A program made the position numbers and the translations under genes. Of a DNA stretch of 64,000 nt, positions 34,727 to 42,746 are shown one piece after another; the stretch's first letter is position 1; every line of letters begins with the position of its first letter. Source of the stretch: G963717155 sp963717155 (GTDB lineage Bacteria > Actinomycetota > Thermoleophilia > Gaiellales > JALYLC01); NCBI GenBank assembly GCA_963717155.1, contig OY970326.1:2294001-2358000 (forward strand), given 5' to 3'. The notes under the pieces were generated by a model. It had not been told where the DNA came from, searched no databases, and saw nothing but the letters and a program-made list of their open reading frames with translations.

Positions 34727-35866
34727 GTGTCGGTGGCGGCCCGCACTCCTCGTTGGACGCTGTGCGTATTCGTCGCCTGCGCGCTGTCGATCACGAGCGT
34801 CGTGGGGGCAGACAGAGCACTCGCAGCGGGCGGCATCCGCCGCGTGGACTTCCCGCGAGGGGTGTTCGCGCTCGAGGCGACCCCCGACCGGATACTCGTC
34901 GCGACGTACAAGCCGAAGGCGACCATCTCGAGCTACGTCCGCCTCGAAGCCCACTCGTGGGACGGCGATGGTGTCGTGTCAGTCGCCTTCCGCCCGCGGT
35001 GCGGCGAGGTCGGGATCAGCGAGGAGGGCTTCCCGATCTACTCGATCGACGATGCGGGCGGGCTCATCGCCATCTCGGGCATCTCGCGGATCGAGCACTA
35101 CGTCCACGGCGGCATCGAGCTCGCGGGTACGCGCACCGGGAACGCGGTGTGCGCGCAGTTCGACAAGGACGCGTTCGGAACCGTTCAGAACACCGGGACA
35201 CGGCTCATCGAGACGCTGCCGCCGCGTCGGGAGTGCGTCGACGGCACACGTGCGAGGAGCTGCCCGCTGATCACGCCGATCATCAGCCTCAACTCGAGGC
35301 GACGAATCGCGGTCGAGCGCGGAGCCTTCACGCTCGTCGCCGCGTCCGGGAATCTCGCCATCGGGACTGTCTCCTACCGCGGCGGCGCGGTGCCCCGTCT
35401 CGTCGGGTTCGAGCTCGCCTCGGGGGCCGAGCGCTGGGCGCAGCCCCTGGGCGGGATCAGCGATACGTACGGGCTGTTCGGCGCGACCGACGGGAAGCTG
35501 GTCGCGCTCGGCTACTCGACCGGCATCCTCCTCCTCGACGCGAACACGGGCGCCACGACGCACACGTGGAGGAACGTGCACTTCGCGCTCGACGAGATCA
35601 CCGTCGACAAGGGCCTGGTCGCCTGGATGGCCAACACGGCCGGCAACCGTGAAGCGGGACTGGTCTACGTCCGCGACGTCGCGGGCACTCACCCGCCCCG
35701 AGTCCTCGCCACGCTGCCGCGCGGCATGACCCCGGTCGACATCCGCCTCACCTTCCGCGGACTCGCCTGGGCCGGGACGCGAATCGTGGCGAACAACGAC
35801 CCGACGCACGGCGGCGCGATGTGGACGGCGTCACTGCCGACGGTGCGCCGGGCGATCCAGGGTTAG
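34727..35866 (+). CDS. Secreted beta-propeller-like protein (PQQ-blade type)
   Basis: 379 residues starting at GTG with a signal peptide (about 10-35, ending VVGADRALAAGG). The mature part has repeated four-strand blades such as PRLVGFELASGAERWAQPLGG and TGILLLDANTGATTHTWRN, typical of quinoprotein-like propellers that use Asp/Gly turns. Two Cys pairs (RRECVDG and RSCPLIT) look like disulfides. No quinone or metal catalytic residues are evident, so I read it as a binding protein or scaffold. It is divergent from the shorter anchored relative, 45 nt between starts. Confidence 0.65.
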   Translation: MSVAARTPRWTLCVFVACALSITSVVGADRALAAGGIRRVDFPRGVFALEATPDRILVATYKPKATISSYVRLEAHSWDGDGVVSVAFRPRCGEVGISEEGFPIYSIDDAGGLIAISGISRIEHYVHGGIELAGTRTGNAVCAQFDKDAFGTVQNTGTRLIETLPPRRECVDGTRARSCPLITPIISLNSRRRIAVERGAFTLVAASGNLAIGTVSYRGGAVPRLVGFELASGAERWAQPLGGISDTYGLFGATDGKLVALGYSTGILLLDANTGATTHTWRNVHFALDEITVDKGLVAWMANTAGNREAGLVYVRDVAGTHPPRVLATLPRGMTPVDIRLTFRGLAWAGTRIVANNDPTHGGAMWTASLPTVRRAIQG

Positions 35867-36167
35867 CGCAACTACGGCCTCGAGGCCGGACCGTCCGGGC
35901 GCTCGGCGTCGCCTACGCCGCCCGTCGGCGCTGCCACCACCGATGGCCCCACCACACGACGCTGATGGTGAGCATGGCGATCCCAGGACGCCAGTTGAGG
36001 CCGATCGTGTCCACCGCGGACATAACGCTCCCGTGCTGTCAGGGCTGGATGCCAGACGTGCTCCCTGACGCACCGGGCGCACGACCAACATACGTCGTTC
36101 CGCCCGTGAGGTCATCCCCCGCGGGCGTTGCACTCGCGCCATCGCCTGAGCTCTGCCGCCTGGAGCT

Positions 36168-36187
36168 ACTGGGGCGGGAGGATCGAA
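36168..36187. repeat. Partial duplicate of tRNA-Gln 3' end (att-like, distal copy)
   Basis: ACTGGGGCGGGAGGAT (36168-36183) is identical to 38240-38255, the discriminator, acceptor and T-stem end of tRNA-Gln; after a 1-nt gap CGAA also matches. The orientation is direct. This is what site-specific integration into a tRNA 3' end leaves behind. Confidence 0.55.
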
Positions 36188-36571
36188 GAGTCCGAGGGTT
36201 GAACCCAGACCGCGATGGTTGAGCGGAATTGGGATCGGATAGACGCCGATTGAGGCTCCGTGACTGTCCGTGGAAGCCCGGGGTACGGGTGTGCTGGCCC
36301 CAAAATACCCCACTCAGCCGCCATGGCGGTCTAGGCGGTGTCTCGGCGCTGGTCTGGTCGTCATCGATGCCGAGCTCCTTAGCGGTCGAGCGTCATCACG
36401 ATCGATGGTGCCGGCGAGCGTCTAGCACCTTCTTCGGGTTGACGGCACCGCGGCCGCCCCGATCGAGCAGGAGCGCGGGCCTCGTGCAGCTCGCAGTTGT
36501 CAGTCGCCGCTGTTGGCGGTGGCCGAGCGGCGGATCGCGGATCGGTACACCAGCCGCCTGCCTCCGCCTCT

Positions 36572-36620
36572 ACCCCCACCCCTCCCCCGCCCCCCCCCCC
36601 CCCCCCTCCCTCCCCCCCCC
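36572..36620. repeat. Poly-C / polypyrimidine tract with a 17-C run
   Basis: A nearly pure C tract: groups of four to five C, an uninterrupted run of 17 C (36590-36606), CCC, then nine C (36612-36620), broken only by single T, A or G. The minus strand carries the matching G runs and could form a G-quadruplex. Run length in such tracts is prone to slippage and sequencing error. Confidence 0.85.
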
Positions 36621-36782
36621 GACGCTGGCGCCTGCGCCAAGCGTGCGAACTGGACGGCCACAGCCTTCGGTGGGAGCGGTGGTGCGATCACTCTCGGCCT
36701 CTCGTCTTCGGAGCACGCGCCCTGATCGGGCTAACCGCGCTCTGCTTCCTCGCCGCCCGAGCGCTCCGCGCACTCACGCTGG

Positions 36783-36992
36783 TCATTGGTATGTAATGAC
36801 GTCGACCGCGACCACCTCGCCGAGGTTGTACAGCTCGGTGTACTCGTCAGCCAGTCGCCGATTCATGAAGATCTTGAGCTCGCCGTCGGCGACGGGCCTG
36901 ACTCCCCAGGCGCGGCGGACATCAGGTTCGCCACTGACGGCCGCGTACAGGTGGGCCTCGCGCTCCCAGAAGTACACGGTCGGTGTGCTCAT
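36783..36992 (-). CDS. Small orphan protein (69 aa)
   Basis: 69 residues (starts MSTPTVYFWEREAHLYAAVSG), balanced composition rather than the Arg/Pro-rich pattern of shadow frames, with ordered-looking beta strands and helix (KIFMNRRLADEYTELYNLGEVVAVDVITYQ). GGGAGG lies about 10 nt and AAGGG directly upstream of the ATG at 36992. No family recognised. It lies inside the interval bounded by the tRNA-Gln duplicate, so it may be cargo of a former element. Confidence 0.55.
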   Translation of the reverse strand: MSTPTVYFWEREAHLYAAVSGEPDVRRAWGVRPVADGELKIFMNRRLADEYTELYNLGEVVAVDVITYQ

Positions 36993-37374
36993 CCCTTGCC
37001 TCCCTGGCCTCGCGTAATGGACCGGAGGCGACTGGGGTCAGGTCACCCGGCGCGACGCGCGCGAGGGGTCAGGCGAGCGAGCGAGCGAGCGCAGTCTATC
37101 GACGCCGCGACCACAATGCGACAATGCGCACATGGCCGCACCGACGCAGCGCATGAATGGGCAGCGCGAGTGTGCTGTGGGGCTTGGACTGAAGAACCGG
37201 GCGGCTGCTCGTCATCCACCCCTATGTGTCAAGCGAATGAGCGGCCGCCATCCTTCGAGCCAGAGCATGAGGTCAGGGAGCTGACGCGCGTCGGCGTCGA
37301 AGGCTGCCGCCCGGAGCGAGCGCGTCTGCTCGCGGACTCCGTGTCCGATCGGGGTCGGGGTCTACGCTGGTTCG
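36993..37374. other. Gene-free spacer with a short GCGA repeat
   Basis: No supported gene. It holds a short tandem GCGA/GAGC repeat (about 37072-37091), and mixed-composition DNA that is less GC-rich than the housekeeping regions. It must include the promoter of the kinase-like gene at 37375. Confidence 0.4.
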
Positions 37375-38031
37375 ATGCAGCAGTCGACCCAGGTCGTACT
37401 TGACGATGGCACGACACGCGAACTCGACTCCATCCGCGTCATCGACGGTGCCCGCACGACCGGCGCGGTCAAGGTCTACAGCGCGAACCTCGACGACGGT
37501 CGCGCAGTCTTCCTCAAGGGCGTGCGCCTGCGGCCACGAGACCTGCACGACGTCAACGACCTCACGCGCGCCGCGCGGGAGACAGCCCTCCTCCGCTTCT
37601 GGCCGATCGCGGAGTGCGCCTCGATCCTGCAGCTAATCGGCGTCGGGACTGCCGCCCTCCCGGGACTGGGCGGAGCGCATCTGCCCATCTTCCCGTTCGC
37701 CGACGGGGGCTCGCTCGACGACCGTCTCCGGGCGCGCACTATCGTCGACCCAGCCGCCGTCCAGCGCGCGCTCGACGACACCCTCGGCGAGGCGCTCGAG
37801 GCGCTGCACGGCGCGGGGCTCGTGCACTGCGACGTTGCCCCGAACAACATCGTCAGCGTCGGCGGACGCTGGCTCCTCGCCGACTTCGATCGCGCCACAG
37901 CGATCGGCGGCCTGACGACGGGGCTGGCAGGTGGCGGCTACTCGGAGGCGAAGCCCGGCTGCCCGGCTGCCGTCGAGCTCGACGAGTTCGGCGTCGAGGC
38001 GATCCGCGCGCGCCTTCGGGGCGGCGTGTGA
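37375..38031 (+). CDS. Miniature protein-kinase-like protein
   Basis: 218 residues with the core marks of a protein-kinase fold: Lys48 in VFLKGVRL, Glu69 (helix C), a hinge-like LPIFPFADGGSL, a catalytic-loop HCDVAPNNI (151-159, with Asp153 and Asn158 in place) and DFD at 170-172 in place of DFG. The nucleotide glycine loop is not obvious, and the C-lobe after the activation segment is missing; a full kinase domain needs about 260 residues. It may be a small active kinase, an aminoglycoside-phosphotransferase-like enzyme or a pseudokinase. The gene lies beside tRNA-Gln in the duplicated-tRNA interval, so it is probably acquired. Confidence 0.7.
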   Translation: MQQSTQVVLDDGTTRELDSIRVIDGARTTGAVKVYSANLDDGRAVFLKGVRLRPRDLHDVNDLTRAARETALLRFWPIAECASILQLIGVGTAALPGLGGAHLPIFPFADGGSLDDRLRARTIVDPAAVQRALDDTLGEALEALHGAGLVHCDVAPNNIVSVGGRWLLADFDRATAIGGLTTGLAGGGYSEAKPGCPAAVELDEFGVEAIRARLRGGV

Positions 38032-38239
38032 GCTTCTGTGCGGGCGAGAGAACGCCGTGCAGCCGCCCGGTAGGGGTTGGTGGATCGAGCGTCGCCTGCG
38101 CTGAGCGGCGCTAGACCGGGCTCTGGCGACGCGCCTGCCAGGCCGCGTCGGAGCGGTCGGGGAGCTGCCCCAACTGGCCCCGGATGGCCCCATTAATGGC
38201 CCCACTCGGCCGAAAGTGGGATGGATAGAGGGCTGAGCA

Positions 38240-38260
38240 ACTGGGGCGGGAGGATTCGAA
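38240..38260. repeat. tRNA-Gln 3'-end copy of the att-like direct repeat
   Basis: The proximal copy of the 16-bp direct repeat shared with 36168-36183. It is part of the tRNA gene itself, so the tRNA stayed intact. The roughly 2-kb interval between the copies would be the remnant element; no integrase is left in it. Confidence 0.55.
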
Positions 38261-38311
38261 CCTCCGGTCACGGGACCAAAACCCGTTGCCTTACCGCTTG
38301 GCCACGCCCCA
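38241..38311 (-). tRNA. tRNA-Gln (TTG)
   Basis: The minus strand folds into a full cloverleaf: seven-bp acceptor stem starting U1-A72, D arm with GGTAAGG, an anticodon stem ACGGG/CCCGT around the loop TTTTGGT giving anticodon TTG (plus-strand CAA at 38277-38279), and a T arm GGAGG-TTCGAAT-CCTCC. The discriminator is G, as usual for bacterial tRNA-Gln. The 3' CCA is not encoded. It reads glutamine codons CAA/CAG. Confidence 0.95.
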
Positions 38312-38341
38312 CCTACCGCGGCCAAGTCTAGAGCGGGGTCC

Positions 38342-38749
38342 CTAGCGCGAGCGCTCGCCCAGGAGCAGCATCAGCATGATCAGGAGCACGACGATCCCGA
38401 CCACGACCAGCGCGAACACGGTCACGGTCACGAACAGCGGGATGATCGCGACGACCCCCTGTGAGAAGGCCAGGATCCAGGCCGCGTTGCGGATCGCGGG
38501 ATTGGTCAGTCGCGTGCGGTAGGCCATGTACAGCGCGACGAAGGCGATCGCGAGCACGAGCAGCAGGAACGGCGAGACGTCGTACACCGCCGCGAGGATG
38601 CCCTCGACGACGATCAGGCCGATCGCGAGCCGGAAGCGGTTGCGGCGCAGCCAGCCTGCGAGGCCGGGCTCCGGCGGCAGCGGGGCGCCGCCGCGTCCCC
38701 CCGTCCGGACGACGAACACGTCCTTGGGCTTTACCTCGTACTCGGTCAT
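38342..38749 (-). CDS. Membrane protein at the end of the metG-ispE operon
   Basis: 135 residues with a charged N-terminus (MTEYEVKPKDVFVVRTGGRGG) and about three to four transmembrane helices (RLAIGLIVVEGILAAVY, FLLLVLAIAFVALYM, AAWILAFSQGVVAIIPLF, FALVVVGIVVLLIMLMLLL). The start overlaps the ispE stop, so it is coupled to isoprenoid biosynthesis genes. Family not recognised; the same type of small membrane protein follows ispE in other actinomycetes only by my impression. Last gene before tRNA-Gln. Confidence 0.7.
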   Translation of the reverse strand: MTEYEVKPKDVFVVRTGGRGGAPLPPEPGLAGWLRRNRFRLAIGLIVVEGILAAVYDVSPFLLLVLAIAFVALYMAYRTRLTNPAIRNAAWILAFSQGVVAIIPLFVTVTVFALVVVGIVVLLIMLMLLLGERSR

Positions 38750-39603
38750 GACGGCGTCATCGTAGCGAGATCGACCACCCGCGCGACCGCCGACCAGGCG
38801 GCTCCGGATAGGCTCGAGATGGCCCGCTCGGCCTCCTCTCGATGTTCGAAGAGGCCGAACACCGCGCTGCCCGAACCGCTCACCGTCGCGACGAGCGCAC
38901 CGCGCTCGCGAAGCTGCCGCCGCAGCGCCGCCGACGCCGGGCAGAGGCGCTCGGCGGTGTCCGACAGATCGTTGGCGACGAGAGCCGCGAGGGTCCGCAG
39001 GTCTGCGCGAGCTGCGAGCGAGATGCTCTCGCTCGCGCGCGCGAAGCCCTCCCCGCTCCACGGGCTGCGGTAGGCGGCGTAGACATCGGCCGTGGCGAGC
39101 GTCTCACCCGGCCAGGCGAGCGCGATCACGGGCTCGGCGTGCAGCCTGAGCGGGCGCACCAGCTCGCCTCTCCCGCGCAGCTCCGCCGCCGGGCTGCCCT
39201 CCACGAAGAACGGCACGTCCGATCCCACCTTCGCCGCGAGCGCGAGCAGCGCCGGAGCCTCCAGCGGCGTTGCCAGAAGGCGGTTCGCCAGGACCAGGGC
39301 GACGCCCGCGTCCGCGCTCCCGCCGCCGAGCCCGGCCCCGACCGGGAGGTGCTTGTCGAGGCCCACGGCGAAGCCTCCGGAATGGCCGCTCGCCTCGACG
39401 AGCAGGTCGAGCGCGCGTCGAACGAGGGTGTCGCCGCCCGGGAGACCGGGAGCCTCCACCGTCGTCTGCGCTGCCACCTCGAGCTCGACGACGTCGCCGA
39501 TGTCGAGCGCGACCATCAGGCTCGCGAGCTCGTGATAGCGATCGCGCCGCCGCGGTCCCACCCGCAGGACGAGGTTCACCTTGGCAGGCGCCAGCGCCTT
39601 CAC
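38746..39603 (-). CDS. ispE: 4-diphosphocytidyl-2-C-methyl-D-erythritol kinase
   Basis: 285 residues, a GHMP kinase of the MEP (non-mevalonate) isoprenoid pathway. Motifs: APAKVNLVLRVG at the N-terminus with the catalytic-site Lys, the ATP loop LPVGAGLGGGSADAG, and the C-terminal VSGSGSAVFGLF. The GTG at 39603 overlaps the rsmA stop (GTGA), the standard actinobacterial rsmA-ispE coupling. The frame is open to 40023, but that would overlap rsmA heavily. Confidence 0.95.
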   Translation of the reverse strand: MKALAPAKVNLVLRVGPRRRDRYHELASLMVALDIGDVVELEVAAQTTVEAPGLPGGDTLVRRALDLLVEASGHSGGFAVGLDKHLPVGAGLGGGSADAGVALVLANRLLATPLEAPALLALAAKVGSDVPFFVEGSPAAELRGRGELVRPLRLHAEPVIALAWPGETLATADVYAAYRSPWSGEGFARASESISLAARADLRTLAALVANDLSDTAERLCPASAALRRQLRERGALVATVSGSGSAVFGLFEHREEAERAISSLSGAAWSAVARVVDLATMTPS

Positions 39604-40445
39604 GCGACCGGCTCCGATGCGAGAGCCGCCGCGAGGGCGACGAACGCGTCCGGTTCCAGCGCCTCGGCGCGTGCGCGGGGATCGATACCCGCCGCGGCGC
39701 ACAGGCGCTCGACCACTGGTCGCGCCGCCCAGCCCGCAAGCGCGAGCGAGTTCGCGACCGTCTTGCGGCGGTGGGCGAACCCCGCGGACACCACCTCGAG
39801 GATCGCGGGCCAGCGCTCGGCGAGCTCCGGCCAGCGCGCGCCCCGGCGGAACGCGACGAGTGACGAGTCGACGTTCGGCACGGGAACGAAGACGGAGCGG
39901 GAGACGGCGTGACGTCCGACCGGTTCGAGCGCCAGCGCGCACAGGACGCTCGGCGCCCCGTACGCCGCCTCCCCCGCCCCGGCGAGGAAGCGGTCGGCGA
40001 CCTCGCGCTGGACGAGGCAGCACCAGGTGCGGACGTTCGGCAGCGCGTCGATCGAGCGGAGGATCAGGGGCGCGGCGACGTTGTACGGAAGGTTCGCGAC
40101 GAACGCGGTCGGCGACGGCGCGAGCGCGCCGAGGTCGACGCGCATCGCGTCGCCCCAGATCAGGTCCACGTTCGGGTGCGCCGCGAGCACCTCGGCGAGC
40201 GCGGGTTCCAGGCGCCGGTCGATCTCGACGGCGATGACGTGTGCGACCTGCGCCGCGAGGTGGTCGGTCAGCGTTCCGACGCCCGCGCCGATCTCGAGCG
40301 CCACATCGTCGGCGCGCAGCCCGGCGAGCCGGTCGATCACGCCGAGCAGGTTGTCGTCGAGCAGGAAGTGCTGTCCGAGCTCGCGGTTCGGCCGCACCCC
40401 GTGGTCGGCGAGCCGGCGCAGCGTCCGCTGGCGCGGCTCGTGCAT
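39600..40445 (-). CDS. rsmA: 16S rRNA dimethyladenosine transferase (KsgA)
   Basis: 281 residues. It dimethylates A1518/A1519 near the 3' end of 16S rRNA. SAM site ALEIGAGVGTLT, the acidic VIAVEID loop, the catalytic NLPYNVA, and FVPVPNVDSSLVAF are intact. The ATG at 40445 shares a base with the tatD stop (TGATG). C-terminal helical domain present and complete. Confidence 0.96.
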   Translation of the reverse strand: MHEPRQRTLRRLADHGVRPNRELGQHFLLDDNLLGVIDRLAGLRADDVALEIGAGVGTLTDHLAAQVAHVIAVEIDRRLEPALAEVLAAHPNVDLIWGDAMRVDLGALAPSPTAFVANLPYNVAAPLILRSIDALPNVRTWCCLVQREVADRFLAGAGEAAYGAPSVLCALALEPVGRHAVSRSVFVPVPNVDSSLVAFRRGARWPELAERWPAILEVVSAGFAHRRKTVANSLALAGWAARPVVERLCAAAGIDPRARAEALEPDAFVALAAALASEPVA

Positions 40446-41194
40446 CAGACCGGTGGCGCGAACGCCGCGTCGGCGCTCTGGACGACGGCGGCGCCGAGCG
40501 CCGCGGGATCCTCGCCGCGCAGACCGGCCACGAAGCGCAGCGTGTCGAGCACCATCGCGGGTCGGCAGGGTCTGCCTCGGTGCGGCACGGGCGCGAGGTA
40601 CGGCGAGTCGGTCTCGACGAGCAGCCGCTCGGCGGGAACGCGCCGCGCCGCCTCCTGCAAGGCCGTGGCGCTCGGGTATGTCACGTTCCCTGCGAAGCTC
40701 GCCCACCAGCCACGCGCCAGCACCTCGTCGAGGTCGTCCGGCAGCGCGAAGCAGTGGAGCACGACGCGCCCGGAGAAGCCACGCAGGACCTCGAGCGTCT
40801 CCGCGGCTGCCTCGCGCGAGTGGATCACGAGCGCCTTGCCGGCCTCGAGCGCCAGCTCGGCCTGGCCCTCGAACGCGCGCTCCTGCGCCTCGCGCGACGC
40901 TCGATCACGGTAGAAGTCGAGACCGCACTCGCCGATCGCGACGACGCGCGGATCGTCGACCAGCTCGGCGAGCTCGGCGCGTACCCCTGGCCCCCACTCC
41001 TCCGCGCGATGCGGATGGAGGCCGACCGTCGTCCGCAGGCCGGCATGCCGGTCGCACAGGTCGAGCGCCTCGCGGGCAAGCTCGGGCGAGTCGCCGACGC
41101 AGACGATCCGGTCGACCCCCGCCGCTGCCGCCGCCTCGATCGCGGCGTCGGGCCCCTCGGGCAAACCCTGCAGGTGGGCGTGCGTGTCGATCAC
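40445..41194 (-). CDS. tatD: TatD family deoxyribonuclease
   Basis: 249 residues, a TIM-barrel metal hydrolase. Metal ligands: DTHAHL at the N-terminus, IGECGLDFYRD, LVIHSR, VLHCF and TDSPYLAP, all in the expected order. Likely a 3'-5' nuclease or D-aminoacyl-type quality-control hydrolase. GTG at 41194 overlaps the metG stop (GTGA). The metG-tatD-rsmA-ispE order is widespread in actinomycetes. Confidence 0.95.
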   Translation of the reverse strand: MIDTHAHLQGLPEGPDAAIEAAAAAGVDRIVCVGDSPELAREALDLCDRHAGLRTTVGLHPHRAEEWGPGVRAELAELVDDPRVVAIGECGLDFYRDRASREAQERAFEGQAELALEAGKALVIHSREAAAETLEVLRGFSGRVVLHCFALPDDLDEVLARGWWASFAGNVTYPSATALQEAARRVPAERLLVETDSPYLAPVPHRGRPCRPAMVLDTLRFVAGLRGEDPAALGAAVVQSADAAFAPPV

Positions 41195-42732
41195 GCCGCG
41201 ACGGGCGGCGACTCGATGCGCGGGAAGAGCTGTGCCGCCGCGCTGTCGACCCGCGCCGCCGATGGCAGTCCGCCGCTTCCGACGGACGACCACGCGATGT
41301 CGGAAGGATCCGCGCCGACCGCCGCAAGGAGCCGCTCACAGGTGGCGGGCATCACGGAGTAGAGCACGATGCCGAGCACGCGAATGCCATCGGCGAGCGT
41401 CCGCAGCGTCTCGTCCAGCCGCGCGACCTGCTCGGCCTCGTCGCTCCTGGCGAGCACCCACGGCGCGCGCTCCTCGACGAAACGATTGAGCGCGCGAACG
41501 AGCTCCCACGCCTGGTCCAGACCGCCGGTGAAGTCGAGCGTCTCGAGCCGCGCGGCGAAGCCCGCCGACACGCGATCGGCGATCGCCGCGAGCGCGGAGT
41601 CGACGCGGGCATCCGGGACGACGCCGCCCCGGTAGCGCTCGATCATCGCGATCGTGCGGTTGACGAGGTTCCCGAGCTCGTTTGCGAGCTCCGAGTGGTA
41701 GCGGTCGTGCAGCGTCCCGTACCCGACCGAGCCGTCCTGGCCGAACCCGACCTCGCGGAGCAGGTAGTAGCGGAGCGCGTCGGCGCCGTACGTATCGATA
41801 GCCGGGTATGGATCCATCCCGTTCTGGCGCGTCTTCGACATGCGATGGCCGTCGTGGCCGAGCAGGTAGCCGTGGATGTAGAGCTGCCGCGGAAGCTCGA
41901 AGCCCGCCGCCATCAGCATCGCGGGCCAGATGATCGCGTGGAAGCGCAGGATGTCCTTGCCGAGCACCTGCCAGCGCGGCGGCCACAGCCTCGCGGTCAG
42001 ATCCTCGCCGGGCCGGGCATAGGTCGGTGCGGAGGCGTAGTTGAGCAGCGCATCGACCCAGACGTAGATCGACTGCTCCGTGTCCCACGGGACCGGCACG
42101 CCCCAGCTGACTCCCTGGCGGGTGATCGAGAGATCCTCGAGCCCCGCCTCGACGAACGCCCGCGTCTCGTTCATCCGCCCTCGCGGCAGGACGAAGTCCG
42201 GATGCGCGTCGTAGTGGGAGAGGAGGAGATCGCGGAAGGCCGAGAGACGGAAGAAGAGGTTCTTCTCCTCTGTCCACTCCGGCACGGTTCCGTGCTGCGG
42301 ACAGAAGCGCCCGTCGATCAGGTCGTCCTCGCGGTAGAACGTCTCGCAGGCCGTGCAGTAGAGCCCGGAGTACGTCCCGTCGTAGAGGTGCCCGCGGTCG
42401 CGCAGCACCGTCACGAAGCGCTGGACGAACGCCTCGTGCTCGGGATCCGTCGTGCGGATGAAGAAGTCGTAATGCGCCTCGAGCCTGCGCGCGAGCTCGC
42501 GGAAGCGCTCGGCGATCGGGTCGGCCCAGGCCTTCGGCTCCAGCCCGGCAGCCTCGGCGGCCTGCGCGACCTTGGCCCCGTGCTCGTCGGTGCCGGTGAG
42601 AAAGAACGCGTCCTCGCCACGCTGGCGCGCATGGCGCGTCGCGACGTCGGCGGCCACGGTCGTGTACGCGTGGCCGAGGTGCGGGTCGGCGTTCACGTAG
42701 TAGATCGGCGTGGTGATGTAGAAGGATCCCAT
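41191..42732 (-). CDS. metG: Methionyl-tRNA synthetase
   Basis: 513 residues, class I synthetase. HIGH-type motif is PHLGHAYT at about 17-24, the Cys-containing connective insert (CTACETF...FCPQHG) forms a zinc knuckle of the short type, and the KMSKS loop appears as HRMSKTRQN. The anticodon-binding alpha-bundle (about 370-513) is present; there is no C-terminal EMAP-type tRNA-binding domain, as in the shorter MetRS class. It heads the metG-tatD-rsmA-ispE operon. Confidence 0.97.
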   Translation of the reverse strand: MGSFYITTPIYYVNADPHLGHAYTTVAADVATRHARQRGEDAFFLTGTDEHGAKVAQAAEAAGLEPKAWADPIAERFRELARRLEAHYDFFIRTTDPEHEAFVQRFVTVLRDRGHLYDGTYSGLYCTACETFYREDDLIDGRFCPQHGTVPEWTEEKNLFFRLSAFRDLLLSHYDAHPDFVLPRGRMNETRAFVEAGLEDLSITRQGVSWGVPVPWDTEQSIYVWVDALLNYASAPTYARPGEDLTARLWPPRWQVLGKDILRFHAIIWPAMLMAAGFELPRQLYIHGYLLGHDGHRMSKTRQNGMDPYPAIDTYGADALRYYLLREVGFGQDGSVGYGTLHDRYHSELANELGNLVNRTIAMIERYRGGVVPDARVDSALAAIADRVSAGFAARLETLDFTGGLDQAWELVRALNRFVEERAPWVLARSDEAEQVARLDETLRTLADGIRVLGIVLYSVMPATCERLLAAVGADPSDIAWSSVGSGGLPSAARVDSAAAQLFPRIESPPVAA

Positions 42733-42746
42733 TGGCTACAGGAGCA

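Larger units (their letters stand above)
35867..36782. other. Non-coding stretch with hairpins and a poly-C tract
   Basis: About 0.9 kb with no convincing gene in any frame. It holds a CGGCCTCGAGGCCG palindrome just after the previous stop (35875-35888), which may help end transcription, a partial copy of the tRNA-Gln 3' end (36168-36187) and the poly-C tract (36572-36620). A TGGCGC-CT-GCGCCA hairpin is at 36626-36639. Frames crossing it translate to Pro/Arg/Ser-rich chains with no domain. Most likely decayed mobile DNA. Confidence 0.5.

Noticed and set aside
36229..37017. 262-codon frame across the poly-C tract
   Set aside because: Pro/Arg/Ser-rich, crosses a 17-C run, no start signal and no homology impression; a by-product of the low-complexity DNA.
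37072..37091. GCGA tandem repeat near the mini kinase
   Set aside because: Only about five units, no flanking structure; too short to claim a CRISPR or satellite element.
38040..38240. GGCCCC-rich DNA next to tRNA-Gln as an integrase remnant
   Set aside because: Three spaced GGCCCC words are present and would fit the end of an integrase gene, but no recognisable integrase motif remains, so I do not annotate it.
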